DNA of 13,513 bases. Origin: Candidatus Omnitrophota bacterium. Lineage in GTDB: Bacteria; Omnitrophota; Gorgyraeia; B26-G9. The DNA lies in the NCBI GenBank assembly GCA_022013205.1, contig JAKLQT010000219.1, positions 1 through 13,513 on the forward strand. Reading direction: 5' to 3'. The notes beneath the pieces were generated by a model. The model searched no databases, was not told the origin of the DNA, and saw only the letters and a program-made list of their open reading frames with translations. Positions 13,061-13,513 of the stretch are shown piece by piece. How positions within the stretch are numbered: the first letter of the stretch is position 1; each line of letters begins with the position of its first letter. The position numbers were made by a program, and so were the translations under genes.

Positions 13061-13147
13061 ACGGGCTTGCCCGTGGATTAATAAGGACTCGGGATGTCGC
13101 CCTAAACGGGGCATAATTAAACCATGTATCACGGGTTTACTCGTGGG
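13061..13147. repeat. Pair of related GC-rich hairpins
   Basis: ACGGGCTTGCCCGTGG (from 13061) and ACGGGTTTACTCGTGG (from 13131) are 70 bp apart and each folds on itself. Where the first has C-G the second has T-A at the inner pair, and a G-C becomes G-T, so pairing is kept. Between them GCCC (13099-13102) can pair with GGGC (13109-13112). The rest of 12935-13154 shows no gene. Confidence 0.5.
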
Positions 13148-13154
13148 GCTCCAC

Positions 13155-13244
13155 ATGACAAAGAAGAAAGAAACCTCTGAAAAAGTTATCTACGAAATAG
13201 ACCCTCATGCTGCGGCCAAGTTAAAAGTAAAAAGTAGAAAGTGA
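13155..13244 (+). pseudogene. Truncated 29-residue ORF related to the next gene
   Basis: MTKKKETSEKVIYEIDPHAA aligns with the start of the next ORF (MGKKQNNPKITYEVDPYNRL): both share a KK-rich start and a K-V/I-x-Y-E-I/V-D-P core. After DPH it runs into AAAAGT-type low-complexity sequence (13223-13255) and stops. It looks like an interrupted paralogue. Confidence 0.45.
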
Positions 13245-13271
13245 AAAGGGAAAAGCATAAACCGGATAGTT

Positions 13272-13484
13272 ATGGGGAAGAAACAGAATAACCCAAAAAT
13301 AACCTACGAGGTCGATCCATATAACCGATTGATTATTAATAAATCCGGCAAGAAGAGCCAACTCTCCAGGTTCAGGCAGGTTCTTGACGGCCGGTTTAAA
13401 ATCGATAAAGACAATACAGTATCTTATCATATAAAAGCCCCGATGCCTAAAAGTGCGAAAATCCCGTATCAGGTTAAGCTCTAA
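13272..13484 (+). CDS. Hypothetical 70-residue protein, perhaps N-terminal fragment
   Basis: A basic, beta-strand-like protein with KITYEVDPYNRLIINKSGKK at 9-28, then RFRQVLDGRFKIDKDNTVSY and AKIPYQVKL at the C-terminus. No signal peptide or membrane segment is present. I do not recognise it. The abrupt end after a strand-like VKL and the alternating hydrophobic pattern suggest the first part of a longer repetitive beta protein, truncated here; that is inference. GTTATGGGG around the start offers little Shine-Dalgarno. The 29-residue ORF upstream is related. The window ends 29 nt after the stop. Confidence 0.45.
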   Translation: MGKKQNNPKITYEVDPYNRLIINKSGKKSQLSRFRQVLDGRFKIDKDNTVSYHIKAPMPKSAKIPYQVKL

Positions 13485-13513
13485 AAAAAATGGTCTTTAA
13501 TAAAACCCAATTC

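Overview
The window looks like a low-GC, Gram-negative-type bacterial chromosome segment with every convincing gene on the + strand. Supporting features are secreted proteins with N-terminal signal peptides, ECF sigma factors paired with membrane-anchored zinc-finger anti-sigma factors, and GGAAC-type ECF promoters. The mixture recalls uncultured lineages such as Candidatus Omnitrophota. That is an impression, not a result; no phylogenetic marker gene is present.

Layout. (1) 1-300: a 114-bp imperfect palindrome, the first copy of a 69-bp direct repeat, then a consensus sigma70 promoter whose start region is a perfect 16-bp palindrome. (2) 301-4585: an arsenic/organoarsenical efflux operon. 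It holds a DUF134 helix-turn-helix regulator, an ArsP-like permease (COG0701), a 77-aa CxxC thioredoxin-like protein, a secreted CxxC thioredoxin-like protein split by a -1 frameshift, an ArsG-type CcdA-fold permease, and an ACR3 arsenite exporter. A 274-bp MITE-like element with 18-bp terminal inverted repeats sits inside the operon. (3) 4616-8866: ECF sigma / zf-HC2 anti-sigma pair, then a secreted VIT-vWA protein behind a GGAAC-N18-GTCTAA promoter, closed by a strong terminator. (4) 8894-12096: a second ECF sigma / anti-sigma pair, a secreted DUF3106-like protein, and a secreted protein with two EF-hands and two long (D-R-R-E-D-V-x)n heptad tracts, closed by a terminator. Two nearly matching ECF-like promoters precede the anti-sigma gene and the EF-hand gene. 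(5) 12097-13513: gene-poor, repeat-rich DNA with the second 69-bp repeat copy, a possible structured RNA leader before a 65-aa cysteine-containing protein, a start-less gene remnant, repeated hairpins, and two related short ORFs, the first cut off by low-complexity AAAAGT sequence.

How the parts may work together. The efflux operon would remove arsenite and methyl/aromatic arsenicals, with the thioredoxin-like proteins handling thiol chemistry of the cargo or transporter. The two ECF modules look like paired envelope-signalling circuits. In each, a membrane anti-sigma factor holds a sigma factor and the likely target genes encode exported proteins. The 69-bp direct repeat encloses all three modules (12.1 kb), so the region may be an island or a recombinational segment, but no integrase or transposase is visible.
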